Positions 12,602-24,972 of a stretch of DNA of 64,000 bases are shown piece after piece. Location: NCBI GenBank assembly GCA_037954325.1, contig JBBMNZ010000015.1, forward strand, positions 7,224,501 through 7,288,500. Direction: 5' to 3'. Origin of the DNA: Fistularia commersonii (taxonomy: Eukaryota > Chordata > Actinopteri > Syngnathiformes > Fistulariidae). How positions within the stretch are numbered: the stretch's first letter is position 1; every line of letters begins with the position of its first letter. The notes beneath the pieces are model-generated. The model made no database searches. It was not told the DNA's origin and saw only the letters and a list, made by a program, of their open reading frames with translations. Position numbers and translations under genes: made by a program.

Positions 12602-15504
12602 ATGAGTGAGTTGAACGTCCCGATGGGGTCGCCTGCCCCCGGGGTGTCCGAGCGTCCACCGGACGGGGAAGGGATGGACTACAGGGACTGGGTGCGTCGA
12701 AGCTACCTGGAGCTGGTAAGCTCCAACCACCACTCGATCCAGGCGCTCTCCTGGAGGAAGCTTTACCTGAGCCGCGCCAAGCTGAAGGCCTCCAGCAGGA
12801 CATCGGCACTGCTGTCTGGATTTGCGATGGTAGAGACGACTCACCTCCACTGTTACTTTAGCATTGACACCTTTAGAAGATCTGCTTTTGCCTAGTCATT
12901 GTTAGCTTAATACAGAATTCTGTGTAACCTGCTGACCTGTTCTTCTTGTTCAAGGTGCTTTTTACACGCCTTAATTTGCTTCTTACTACTGAACTAGGTG
13001 GAACCAATTAGTGGGATTTTGCAGTAGTAATTTTTAGGTGTTTACCTTCATTCCTTACAACATATAATTGATAACTGACTGGGTTATTTAAGTATTTGAG
13101 GAGGTCTTATGTGTTATTTTTGATCATTTTTCGCATTATGTAATGTGAATATTCAACTTCCAGGTGCAAGAAACACTGATTTTGCATTGGAAAAAAAGTT
13201 AATCTGTCTGAACAAAGATGCCAGAGACAACTGATTCTTAGGTCATCCAGATTTAGTGTACAACTAAGAATCTAACCTAATCGAAACAAGGAGTCAATAA
13301 AAAAACATTCAACCGTCAGATGATAGAAATCTTTGGATGTTTAGAGCATGTTGGATTTCTGTTTGTTGCTAATGCAACTTAAATATACCACAAAGCACAG
13401 CCCAACAATTCACATTCTCTCTCTACAACCAGAAGTTGCATTAGACTTAACAAATATATATATATATATTTTGTATCCGAAATGTGGATTTCTGGTTTTA
13501 ATATTGACCAATATAATACAAATGTAAACAGTTTAATTTCAGGAAGTTGGCTAGAGTCCCTCATTTTCACAGAGTAAAATAATTTGACTAATTTGTGTAA
13601 TTGTAATGGTTACCCCAAATATACTGGCAACAGGGATTTCTAACTTTATCTGATATTATATATTGCTTGGGAGTTCATAGCAGCTGCTTAAGATGTGTTC
13701 ACCTTCACAAAAAACCCACTTGTGAACCCACTGCAAGCTGGAAGGCACTGCAAATAAAAGGTTTCAGCTTCCTGGCTGCACTTAAGAGATAATTCCGTTG
13801 TTCTGACAAATGGGCTGTGACTATATGATATTGATTTGATATAAATGTGGTGGGTAACTGATCCAGAGACAGGTTCTCTCAGTCTGGTTTTGAATTGTTA
13901 TAAGATTTTTTTCTTTGGGAGCTTGGCTACAGTTGGTTTCACAGTGGTTTCTCAGTGCTTTTGTCCGCTGCTCTTGACCTTTTGCTGCTCACTCAGCCTC
14001 CAAGCACCTCCACTTCAACCCAGAAAAAACATTTAAAGAGATCAACCCCATTGACAGGATTTACAAAAGTATTGTTTGTAGATAGTATTTGTCCAGCCAT
14101 TTTTTTTTATTTCCTGTTCATTCGTTCAACCAACGATTAATTCAGATTGTTTTTTTTTTTTTTAATTTGGTGGGCAAAAGGAGTATAGCTATATGCAAGA
14201 AAAAATCAAATTCTTCCCCGACAATCTTGATTGCGTCTCGACAGGTTTCATCTGTTGTGAATATTCTCAGAAAACTAATCAGAAATACTTGATTGATCCC
14301 AGAGGAAGTTGTGATTCTCCTTCCTACAGCTTTCCACGGGTAGTTTCTCCTTCATTTCCTGATGAGCTGTGGACTAATCAATAAAATTAGCCACTCCGGA
14401 AACAAATCACTATAGTAATTTAAAGAGAATCACTGTTTCTGGTCAGCTCTTATCCTCAGTGATCAGTGTCACCCTGTTGAAATAACAGTTAATCAGTTGA
14501 ACGCTGCATTTTGTAGGATCCTCATGTCTTCGTTGTGTTGTTCTGTTTTGAATGATTGGATATCGATTATTGAGTCGTTTGTTATCGACATTAAATTTTT
14601 TTAGCACATTTTTAACACATGGATACAGAAAGACAGTTGTCTCTGTGGCTAAAGGAGCTGCAAGTCCCGTGACGGGATCGTGTGGGTGGCGGGTCCAGGG
14701 TTTAAAGAAATTTCACACATGAATTATGACCTAAAATGTTTGAATATTAAAAAATAAGTTGTTCTCAGTTGTTAAAATTGACCATAAAATTAGCTATTCA
14801 ATTTCAAAACTTTAGTAGCCGAGTCAAGGATATAAATTAAAGGGAGATTTTGTGGTCATGGTTCTCTGGAAAGTGTCTGCAGCATAGCGTTGTCTCATTC
14901 CAGAGAATGAGCTCAGGACAGCGTTGTGCGGTGGACGTGAGCGGTGAAGTCTCGTACTATGTCTTTCCAGGTGGCCATGGTAGAAGTGCAGCTGGAAATG
15001 CATTACAGTTACCCCCGGATCCTGTTAATCGCCTTCAGCGTCTGTACAACAGTGCTGGTGGCCGTGCATCTGTTTGCCCTGCTCATCAGCACATGCATCC
15101 TGCCCAATGTGGAGGCGGTCAGCAACATCCACAATCTTAACTCTGTCAGCGAGTCCCCGCACGAGCGCATGCATCACTACATTGAGCTAGCGTGGGGCTT
15201 CTCCACAGCGCTCGGCATCCTGCTGTTCCTGGCTGAGGTTGTCCTTCTCTGCTGGATTAAGTTCCTGCCCGTCGACTCAAGCGACACCAAGAAGCTCACG
15301 CCGCCCCAGGACAGCGGCTGGCAGGCGGCACTGGCGTCCACCATCATTATGGTGCCAGTGGGCATGATCTTTGTGGTTTTCACCATCCACTTCTACCGCT
15401 CGCTAGTGAGACACAAGACAGAGCGCCACCATCAGGAGATTGAGGAACTCCACAAGATCAAGGTGCAGCTAGATGGACATGAGCGCGGCCTACAGACCGT
15501 ATGA
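12602..15504 (+). CDS. orai2: ORAI2 store-operated calcium channel subunit
   Basis: Pore subunit of calcium release-activated channels in the plasma membrane, gated by STIM after ER store depletion. Two coding exons, 12602-12829 and 14971-15504, give 253 residues (human ORAI2 254, from memory). The start MSELNVP, in context GGAGCCATGAG, is the first in-frame ATG and matches the ORAI2 N-terminus; the first TM is split by the intron after GFAM. Seen: WRKLYLSRAKLKASSRTSAL (conserved N-terminal segment), selectivity-filter Glu at residue 81 (VAMVEVQLE), TM2 about 92-115, TM3 with Glu165 (LFLAEVVLLCW), TM4 about 197-218 with Pro205, and a C-terminal coiled coil (residues 223-250) for STIM binding. 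The short second extracellular loop without the ORAI1 extension, together with MDYRDWVRRSYLELV and QLDGHERGLQ, identifies ORAI2 rather than ORAI1 or ORAI3. No damaging change seen. Confidence 0.96.
12830..14970 (+). other. orai2: orai2 intron between coding exons
   Basis: Donor ATG|GTAGAG and acceptor GTCTTTCCAG|GTGGCC. Contains a short (TA)n run near 13448-13468 and T tracts; no transposon ends, RNA genes or extra exons were recognised. Confidence 0.6.
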
Positions 15505-16629
15505 CTTTTTCTGGGGCTTATCCTTCTGCTTTTGATGCATGGCCGATAATCGAGCCTCACCTTTACAGTGTCAACCGTTTTTCAAAGGGCTCCTCCGTTA
15601 TGTGCCAGCGATGTGTATACCTGTGCGTATATCTGTATATCTGGGTTTGGTATCTCAAACATCTGGACAAAAATCAGCAAATGGGCTGAGAGTAACTGAC
15701 CATTTGTATGAGGTAAGGGGGGGAATGGACAAATTGTGAAGTTTAGAGTGAGAGAAAAAATGGTTTGGGATTATTATTGTTTTTATTTCTCATACCAACA
15801 ATTTGTATTTCGAAACTTTACCTCATCTCCTAATGATGACCTGTTATTTCTGACATTTTCTCATCATTTTTCTTTTTGTTTATAACATCAACTCTTAATG
15901 TGTAAGTATTAGGGCCATTGTCTGAAAACTAAAATTAGTGGACTATATCAGCAATTCTTGAAAAATTCACAATATTTCTAAGCTCTTTCTGGTTGAGTCC
16001 AACTATTTATTTTGGTGTGGAAAGGGAAATTAAATAGAACTGAACCCATAAAATTAAGTATTAAGTGGTTTTCAGTGATTACTGTGTAATTTGATAATGA
16101 GCCCATTGGCAGTGGGGGGGGGCAGGCGCTAAGGAGAAGTAAAAAAGAAATTTTATAAATTCATAAACAATTGAATGACAAGTTAAAATGTACACAAATG
16201 TCACAAATAACTTAGATTTAAAAAGTAATCAAATTCACCAGTCAATGACCATAAAGTTGTGAAAAGTGTGGACACTTTTTCGGTTAAAAAGTCACATTTT
16301 CATCAATGAATTACGACATCTTTACTCAGATTTTCAGCACTTAATCTCACATTATTTTCTCGGAAATCGATGACCTGTCAACACAGAAAACGGTTTTCTG
16401 ATGGGTTTTCTTTTTGTAATATATTAAAGGATATTTATTTTTTTGTACCAAACAATGGCCCTACTACTATTTGTACAGTTAGACTTTATGATAGGAACAT
16501 TATTTATCAAACTTTTTTTTTTTTTTTTTTTAATGTTTTGCTTCCGTGTGTTTGAGACTGGTTTTGAGAAGGTGGGAGGTTAACCAAAAGGACTATTTCG
16601 GTGACCAACATCATTGACCCAAAAAGTCC
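15505..16629 (+). other. orai2: Probable orai2 3' UTR and downstream flank
   Basis: No canonical AATAAA was found in the first kilobase after the stop; ATTAAA variants occur at 16029-16034 and 16423-16428. The 3' end is therefore uncertain. Short open frames here have no family similarity. Confidence 0.35.
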
Positions 16630-16637
16630 TAATAGAC

Positions 16638-18955
16638 CAGGGGTGTCCAAACTTTTTTTTTTTTAATTTAGGGCCACAAGACTTTTGTTGTCAGTGTGAA
16701 CAACAGTTTTCTCACCACAAAGCTTGACTTGCATGCAATTGTAGTGCAGTGCATTTGAGTAGCTTCAACTCTGCTCTCCTGCACCTTGGTGCATAACATT
16801 GAGGCCATTCCTTTGCACTTAGCTGTCCAAGCTGAATCTCCATCGGTTTCTCACAGCTTGTCCCGACTAAGTCCAGTCTTGTCAAATGCATCTGACAGAG
16901 CCTCATAATTGTCCTTAACAGTTGTAGTCGTCCTTAGACTACTAAGATTGAGAAACTCTTCCGCAATGCAAAAGTCATCAACTCCCCATAAACAAATAAC
17001 AGCTGTGCTGTAGCATAGCTGTTATTTGTGCTCTCATCACATGGAATGGAGTGGAAAACAAGCATCCGCTTTATCTGACTGTTGGTGTTTGTGTTATCTG
17101 ACAAGTCTTCAGTTTAGCCCCTAAACTTTTTCTGAACAAGCTCACATGGTTGAATTCCTAACTCCTTTTTATGCACCTTATTCCTGCAACTATGGTACAG
17201 CACTTTTCTAAAGCCATCGTTTCCTGAGTTGGGCAATGCTGGCTATCTTGCCATTTTCTTGATTTGTCTCGACCCGCAACAGTCCAGAACAGTCAGCAGG
17301 ACTGCTGATGCGGGACCTATCCACCTGGCAGTCACATGCTACATTTGTCCCTCACCTGTGAACAAGACCCCGGTGTGTTGACTTTAGGCCTTGCCATTTT
17401 ATACTTAGCTGCAAAAAGGCCCCAGCGCCTGTTGAAGGTCCTGACTTGAAGAAGCCAACAGCATTTGAACAAAACAGAGAAGCAATTTGAGATTCCTGAA
17501 TCAAACCCACTTGCCTCTTCACCTTAAGAGCCTGTCACTGAAAGTAACAAACAGGATCAGAGAGAAGGGACAACCCTTTTGGAGTCAAACCCACCTGGAA
17601 TGTGTTAGACTTTGTTTGGAGAATGTAGATCCAACTCACACTTAGGTCAATACAGGCTCATAAAAACAGTCCCTGTAGCCTGCATTCTCTCAGTATGGCC
17701 CACAGTTACCTGGGTTTCACAATCGTTGCCTTCTCTGTCCATGAAGCATATGTAGACTGGCTTGGTAAACTCCTACTACCCCTTAAGCAACTCTTCTACT
17801 GAAGGTTGGGCTAAGGAGTTTCTCAAAGTGCTGGTTCCACCATCTTACATTGTCCCCTCCCATGTTTAGCACAGCCTGGAACAGTCCCGCCTTCCCTTCA
17901 AACAGTGCCAAATGCTTTGCCAGAATTTCTTTGAGGCCAACTAAAAGTCCTCCTCCATAGCGCCCTGAACTCCCCATCTGCTTGCCCTTGAGATGCCTTG
18001 GCCTGAAGGCATCCTCCTTCAGCCTGACTGCTTCCTTCACAGCTGGTTCCTGGAGTTGCCTCATTGACAAGCTTTGAACATGGACCTTCATGTCCTCAAC
18101 TTCCCTTATGATGCACCTATTCCAGAGGTGGGAGCTAACAATCTCCCTCTGCCAGACGCTCCCTGTTCAGCCTCACTACTCACTTTGATTTCACAGGTTG
18201 GCCCGATAGCCTCACTTGCCGCCTGATCAAGCTCATCACCAGGTGGTGATCGGTTGACGTAGTTGCAAGAGGCTGCGGACGACTCAGATCCGTGCCAACC
18301 TGCCTGGGATTTCTGAGTATCTCCACCAACATCTCCCAACATTGGTCAACTCCAGAGAAGAATCAAGGCAAACCCTTCTCCAGAAGTATGGATCTAGAGC
18401 CCTGTAGTGCATTAAGGTGACCCCAACTTTATCTGGTTAGTGCTACACTAGCTCAGGCTCTTTCCCTGCGAGAGAGCTGACATTCCATATCCTAACCAAC
18501 AGCATGCTGTCTGAAGTTTGACACACCCAGATGTGCACATACGTCTACAACCCCATTTTCAGTTGGCCCTTAGTGCCCAATGTCACTCTTCAGGCAGTGC
18601 CCAGCTGGGTCCCATGAGCTAGAACCGCCTTCCCTTGGACTTCTAAGAAGTATTCATTGTCCCATTCATCTGTCTGGAATTTTCTGCACTCGCTTATATC
18701 TTGCCTTTCTTTGGTTCTGCCTTTGTTGGTCCAGTGCAGTAACATTTTGCGTCAATTGATTTTATTTTGTCGAGGAGGCGCCTCATTCAAGTCAGTCGCG
18801 CCACTTGGTGTTACAAGAAAAGAAAATGCAATATGGTCAAGCCAAGTGTCATGAAGATGCCATATTTCAGTATATTTTTAGAAATTTGCTTCAGGCCAAT
18901 TGTAAATGTAGACCAGGATGCTTTTGGCAAGTGGGCCGTAGTCTGGACACCCCTG
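16638..18955 (-). mobile_element. hAT (Charlie-like) DNA transposon fossil, 2.3 kb, with nested LINE
   Basis: Ends are CAGGGGTGTCCAAACT (16638) and AGTCTGGACACCCCTG (to 18955), inverted repeats differing at one base. Flanks TAATAGAC (16630-16637) and CAATAGAT (18956-18963) agree at 6 of 8 positions, fitting an aged hAT target duplication. Minus-strand conceptual translation over about 16700-17120 shows broken hAT transposase phrases: CDEST, TAQLLFVYGEL and a downstream Glu/Leu-rich stretch like transposases related to GTF2IRD2/ZBED proteins. The frame is interrupted by stops and shifts, so it is inactive. The rest of the interior is a LINE fragment (see 17400-18600). Confidence 0.65.
17400..18600 (-). 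mobile_element. Antisense LINE fragment nested in the hAT element
   Basis: Read on the minus strand this resembles the endonuclease-to-linker part of the APE-type LINE family that also occurs at 20018-22120. Recognisable phrases include the reverse complements of CTCATCACCAGGTGGTGATC (18233-18250 area), CTAGCTCAGGCTCTTTCC and CTCCTTCAGCCTGACTGC. Internal deletions and stops abound. Assignment rests on recalled consensus wording of this fish LINE; boundaries are approximate. Confidence 0.5.
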
Positions 18956-19469
18956 CAATAGATACAAGGAAACATCACTCCAACAGCTTCTCTCAAACTG
19001 AGAAAGCAGATGTTTCCCTGGTTGTTCTGAATCAGAACCTGCTTTTGTTTTTTTTTTATTCTCTTTTAGTTTTCAAAACGGTGCCAAAGGTTTACAGCTC
19101 AATAGTGGGGGATATTTCTCCCTGAATGTACTCACTCCCCTCGGTGCGTAAGCACCTGCAGCCGTAGACCAAGCTCGTTTTCATTCAAAAGCAAACACCT
19201 CAAAGTCGAGAGCTTCTTTTTTTTTTTTTTGTTTGCTTTCCACGTTCAAATGTTGAAGACAGTGCAGTGTAGAAGGTCGCTATTGTCACTGCAAGCTGAG
19301 CTTTTTCTTTTTTTTGCACAGTTACAACAGCCTTCTCACCCAGCTGTTTCCTGGCCATTTCATGCTATTGAAACCAACATGGGCATTTCTGCCGCTGTGT
19401 TTACCTTTTTTAATTTTTTTTTTTTATTGGTCTTAAACGAGTCTTACAAAACATGACTAAGTGGGAACC

Positions 19470-19610
19470 TGTGAAGGTTCTCAGTCATCTGGGTTACAGT
19501 CAACGTTTGGCTGAAAAAGCTCAAGTGAGAGGCGAAGCATCTTAAAATAAGAGAAACAAAGTCCAGTTGCCTCAATAACATTTGACAACGATTGTCTGAG
19601 GAAGGTGACT
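19470..19610 (+). repeat. Dispersed repeat of the GAGGCGAAGCATCTTAAA family
   Basis: Contains GAAGGTTCTCAGTCATCTGG, GTGAGAGGCGAAGCATCTT and AAGTCCAGTTGCC, the same phrases (with variation) as at 24262-24380, 25115-25560 and 33848-33995. In fish genomes these phrases accompany Penelope-like element ends (inferred from the coding piece at 24611-24890). Confidence 0.5.
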
Positions 19611-20017
19611 TGTGTTTTGATGCCAATCTTGTGCCTCGAATGTCTTACTTTTCTTTTTTTTCCATCATTCCCTGTTTTGTTTTCATGCAAAACAGATGGA
19701 GCTCTCTGCTACAGCTCGTTCTGTTTATTCATTTAGTAACAATAACACCGGTTTATTCCTCATTTTCCAATGTGTGCAACAGAAATCAAGGGAATCTGGT
19801 GAATGAATTAAAATTATTTGGGAGAACTAAGCAGGTGTGTTGTTATAGTTTGTTTTAACATCAGGAATTGAAAAAAGTAGCTAATTTGATCATTTTGATT
19901 TGTTTTGTTTTTTTTGCTTGTTCAGAATTGTGTTCCCTTTTCAGGAAGTTTTCCCACTTACCAAAAGCTTATAGGTACTTATTTGATCATTGACGTCTGC
20001 AATTTTCATAATTATCC

Positions 20018-22120
20018 TCCGTGGGCTGCCACCTGACCTTGGTGGAGGGGTTTGCATGTCTCACTGATCCTGGGTGATATGCTGTCGGTGGGCTTTATGC
20101 CCCTGGAAGGGTCACACTAGGCAAAGGTCCCAGGTGAGGGATCAGACAAAGTGTGGCTCAGATTCTGACAGTTATTTGCGACTATGTACCCAACAGCAGT
20201 TCAGTTTACCCAACCTTCTTGGGAGTGCAAGAGAGTGCTCCCATTGGGGACTCCCTCGCTCTATTGGGAGACTTCAACACTAATGTGGGCAATGACAGTA
20301 CGACTTGGAAGGGTGTGATTGGGTGGAACAGCCCCCCAGATCTGAACTCAAGCGTTGTTTTGTTGTTGGATGTCTTTGCCCGTTACAAATTGTCCATAAC
20401 AAACACCATGTTCAGGCATAAAGGTGTCCATACGTGCACTTGGCACCAACGCACCTTTGGCTGCAGTTCTTCAGATCGACCTTGTGGTTGTGTCTTCAGA
20501 CTTGCAGCTGCATGCCCTGGACACTCGGGGCAAAGAAAGGGTCAGACCTGAAGCAGTGCTCCATCAACACTGTTGACAATGGGAGCGGGGCGCTGCTGAC
20601 ATCAGCTCGAGGCATTGTAGATTGGTAGAAAGAATACATCGAGGTAGCAGGGCAAGGGGACTTTCGGATGGGCACACCTATTTCCGAGGCTTAAGTTGCT
20701 GTGGCGGTCAAAAAGCTCTTCAATAGCGAGTCTCTGGGGATGGATGAGGTCTGCCTTGGGTTACTCAAGGCTCTGAATATTGTAGGGCTACCCTGGCTGA
20801 CACTCCTCTGCAGCATTGTATGGACATTGGGGACAGTGCCAGTGGACTGGCAGACCTGGGTGGTGAGCCCCCTTTTTAAAAAGGGGGATCGGAGGGTGTG
20901 CGCCAACTACAAGGGGCTCACAGGGCTCACACTCCCCAGCCTCCCAGGTAAGGTCTATTCAGCAGTGCTGGAGAAGATGGTCCGCCGGTTTGTTGAACCT
21001 CAGATCCAGGAGGAGCAGTTTGTTTTTTGTTCTTGCTATGGAACAATGGACCAGCTCCATACCCTTGGCATGGTCCTCGAGGGGGCATGGGAGTTTGCCC
21101 AACCAGTCTACATGTCTTTTGTGGAGCTGGAGAATGCACTCGATTCATTGCCGGAGCTTGGTGGGCATTGCCGGTTGTAAGTCGGATTAGTTTCTGTTAA
21201 GAGTTGGACTCCCCCAGGGCTGCCCTTTGTCACCAATTCTGTTCATAACTTTTGTGGACAGAATTTCTAGGCACAGCCAGGGTGTTGAGGGGCTTTGGTT
21301 TAGTGGCCACAGGGTGGAGTCTGCTTTTCGCAGATGGTGTGGTTCTGTTGGCTTCACCAGTCCATGATGGAGGTTCGCAGACGAATGTGAAGCGGCCGGG
21401 ATGAGGATCAGCACCTCCAAATCCGAGACTGTGGTGCTCAACTGGAAACAGGTGGAGTGTCCATTACAGGTTGGGTAAGAGGTCCTGCCCCAAGTGGAGG
21501 AGTTCAAGCACAGTATCTCAAGGTCTTGTTCACGAATGAGGGAAGGCTGGAGTGGGAGATCGACAGGCGGATCGGTGCAGCGTCTACAGTGATGCCGACT
21601 CTGTACTGGTCTGTCGTGGTGGAGAGGGACCTGAGCCAGAAGGTGAAGCTCTCAATTTACTGGTTTATCTACGTTCCTACCCCCCACCTATGGTCATGAG
21701 CTGTGGTTAGTGACCTTAAGAACGAGATTGCGGATACGGGTAGCCGAAATGAGTTTTCTCTGCAGGGTGGTCGGAATCTCCCTTAGAGATAGGGTGAGAA
21801 GTTTGGCCATCTGGGAGGAGCTCAGAGTAGAGATGCTGCTCCTCCGCATAGAGAGGAGTCAGATGAAGTAGCTCGGGTATCTGGTCAGGTTGCCTCCCAG
21901 GGGAGGCATTCCGGGGTTGTCCACGGGAGGAGGCCACGGGGAAGACGCAGGAAACACCGGAGTGGCTATGTCTCTCGACTGGCCTGGAGACACCTTGGGA
22001 TCCCCCCAGAAGAGCTGGACCATGTGGCTGGGGAGAGGGAAGTCTGAGCCTCTCTGCGTTTGCTGCTTCGGGTAAGCAGCGGAAGATGGATGGATGGATG
22101 GATTGATGGATGGATTGTGG
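20018..22120 (+). mobile_element. Degenerate APE-type LINE with (TGGA)n tail
   Basis: Non-LTR retrotransposon remnant on the + strand with order EN - RT - C-terminal domain. EN: LLGDFNTNVGND (about 20267-20302), then LDVFARYKLSITNTMFRHKG. RT: LFKKGDRRVCANYKGL and LPGKVYSAVLEKMVRRFVEP (20870-20998), YMSFVELENALDSLP, then after a deletion GLPQGCPLSPILF (about 21205-21245). The catalytic FADD box reads FADG at 21327-21338, so the third aspartate is lost. A C-terminal part (IGAASTVM, YGHELW, IERSQMK) extends to 22080. It ends in a GGATGGATGGATGG-type tail (22085-22117). Many stops and at least three internal deletions: dead. Clade not assigned with confidence. Confidence 0.8.
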
Positions 22121-22129
22121 TTATTATGG

Positions 22130-23050
22130 CAACTGCAAAAAAATTAAATGACAGACTCATCCCTTTGAAACATTTTATTTTGGGATACTATATTGTATTT
22201 TACATCTGTTTTCGTCTAGTGTAATCACATTACGTTTCTGTATCATATCATATTCTTCCTTATCTTATTTTCAATGGATCCCTTGTTAGGAAAACAAAAG
22301 CAAGATAATCCTTATCCTTGAAGAATCACATTATAGTTTCTACCACAGAGCTAATAATAAAAATAGAAAATGACACATTTCGGTCCTTCAGATGAGACAG
22401 TCTGCAGAAACAATAGTTATTGTGATATTATTGACATTGGAACATTATGGAAAACATTTATTGATCACAAATGTAAAAACTGTGACAAATCAGTGACAGG
22501 GTACTCAACTGACTATCATTCAGTTCCTCCACACTCTGATAGGGTAGAAGGAGCGGCGCTGCCCCCCCCCCCCGAAAACTGAAAATATTCTTGGCTCTGT
22601 AAGCAAGTTTGATTTTTTTTTTTTTTTTTTACTCTGCAAAGACATCGAATTAACATTGTGACAGAGTCTCATTGTTAAATATTGCACGTAAGTAGGTGAT
22701 TTACGTTGTAAAATTGCACCTTCATCTGAGTACTCTTGAGCCAGAGACAAAAGACAAAATAATGGAAAAAAAATTACGAGCGTGCTCAAGTGATCATATA
22801 AAAATCAATAAATTATGCCTGTCTTTTCAAAAATGTGGTAAAAACATTTCATAAACGATGTTCATTCTGATGTTAATTTCAACAAATTACAGATCGCCAA
22901 TCTAGGTTTTCCATTATTTGATGAGAAAGGGATGAGAACCCCCGTTCCAAATTTTTATGCATCCCATAATCCTTCTGAGCTTCACCCGTGTAGAAAACTT
23001 CACGTCTGTTTTGAAAAATACAAAGTCATATGAAAAGTGCACAATTAACA
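22130..23050. other. Intergenic DNA between LINE and usp28 3' end
   Basis: AT-rich, with a C10 run near 22562 and a T tract near 22613-22630. No gene, transposon end or RNA recognised. Confidence 0.5.
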
Positions 23051-23051
23051 G

Positions 23052-23719
23052 TTTATTATGAATATGGTATGTTTTCTTTTTACCTTCTGATATTTGTTTA
23101 GAACCACAATAAGTCAGTTTTGAACATTTTATTATGTTTTATATAACACATTGTGACGACAAAAATGTGCCCAAAAATCACAATATTTCATTGAGAGAAA
23201 AGAGGAGATGTTTTTGGCATTGACCTCAACTTCATTTGAGTACAGGAAATCTCACGTTTCATTTTAACATCGAGATGTTAAAAGCAGAGACATGACATCA
23301 AGAATAGATTAGACGGATGTGGAATAGATTTTTTTTGTATCTATTTTGACCAAAAACCAGAAGACGATGGATCTTGAAGTCAAAGATCAAGGCGGTTACA
23401 TAGTAAAATGTAAGAAGAGTGAATTTCAATCATCTTAAATATTTCCAAATCAAAAGTAAGAATATTTCATGGCAAAATTTTTCAGCATTCATAACCTTTT
23501 GAATCCCTCCGTCTTTGTGTTTAGTTGTAACGGCGATGTCAAGTCAAGTTTCCATTCCAGTCTGACATGATGTTAGTATCATGCATGTTGTTTGCGTTGT
23601 GTTGTGATAAGGGTGGTTGTGGTGAGCGTGTCACCTGGCTAACCCTAAGGAACGCTAAAAGCTAGCTATGTGGCTATACACATCAAAATGATATACAATT
23701 AAAAAATCAGTCCGTCGCA
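23052..23719 (-). promoter_or_regulatory. usp28: usp28 3' UTR with poly(A) signals
   Basis: On the minus strand AATAAA occurs at 23128-23133 and 23052-23057, some 590 and 665 bases past the usp28 stop, with T-rich sequence beyond. These are the first consensus signals met and probably set the 3' end. Confidence 0.4.
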
Positions 23720-24888
23720 TCACTTGACGGCAACCACCGATGTGTTGTGGATGGACTCCATGACGGCAGTCAAGCGGCTCCAGAGGTCGTGGGATTGACT
23801 TATTTGGACTTTGGGCGGTTCTTTGAGGATGACGGTCTCGGCGGAGCAGTCCAGAACACGGGGCAGGAACTCACCGAGTTTCACCTGCAATGAGTCTGAA
23901 CACAGAGGAGGATTGAAGAAGTCAGTTTTATTGTCAAAGATTTTTTTTTTTTCTTTTTACCAGAATTTTCATCTGAGGAGAAAGCTATCAGTCACACAGG
24001 CTGACGCTTCAGATTTTTTTTTTTGTCACAGATCATTTTTTGGAAGTGTCCTGAATTTAAGCATATATCCTCCCGCCAGAACCACGGGTACAGTTTCTGG
24101 TTCTTAAAGTTAATGGAGTTACTTGTGTTGTGGGCATGTAGTGGGGCAGGCAGAGAGTTCTGTAATAGGCTGGCAGGACAGAGTACTATGTCAAAATAAT
24201 AATGTAAAACAAAAATGACAGCTCTGTAAAAACTAACTTCCCGAAATATTATTTAATAATAATTTTAATAAGTGTCTTCTTGTCGAAATCATGGCAACTG
24301 GACCTGAATTTCTTCACTTGAGGACATTTCACGCCTTGTTTGAGAGGCATCTTCAGTTCTGTGGGGAGTTTCTGAATATAACTACCAGGGTTGTGGGCGG
24401 GTCAAAGTTATGATGGCTTGTTCTACAAATGGGGGGTCGATTGGCAGAAACTAGTTCGAAGGGGGTTGTTATGCTAATGGGGGTGTCGCTAGGTGGGGGC
24501 AAAGGAGCAACTTTTGGGGATTACCTGGATCGGGACGTGAAAAGGTAAAGCCAAACTTCTCAGAATGTGGAAAAAAAAAAGCGCGAAATCTGTTGAATCA
24601 CATAGACTGTTTAAGGTACCAGGCTGGGGTGGCGGAGCTTTCCTGAATGTCTGGAGGGTGCAGATGGACCTGGTTCATGTCTGCTTATCTGTCTTGGTAT
24701 TGATGTCAGTGTGGCGTTATATGTTCAGAGATGTTTTATTCTGTTTTGACAAAGATGGCTTCTTTCACCCACTCTCGAACCATCTGTCTTCTCCGTCCAG
24801 AAAATGGACATTGCTGTCTTCAAATGAGCACTCCTTCTCCTTCAGGTGTGGGTGGACGGCAGAATCCTGTCCTGAAGTGGTGGCTCTC

Positions 24889-24972
<84 letters not shown>

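Noticed and set aside
23881..23890. Acceptor TTGCAG giving a last usp28 exon starting VKLGEF
   Set aside because: It would shift the frame relative to the preceding exon (phase 1). The acceptor 11 bases upstream (GTTCAG|ACTC) restores phase and gives DSLQVKLGEF, like human ENLQ.CLGEF.
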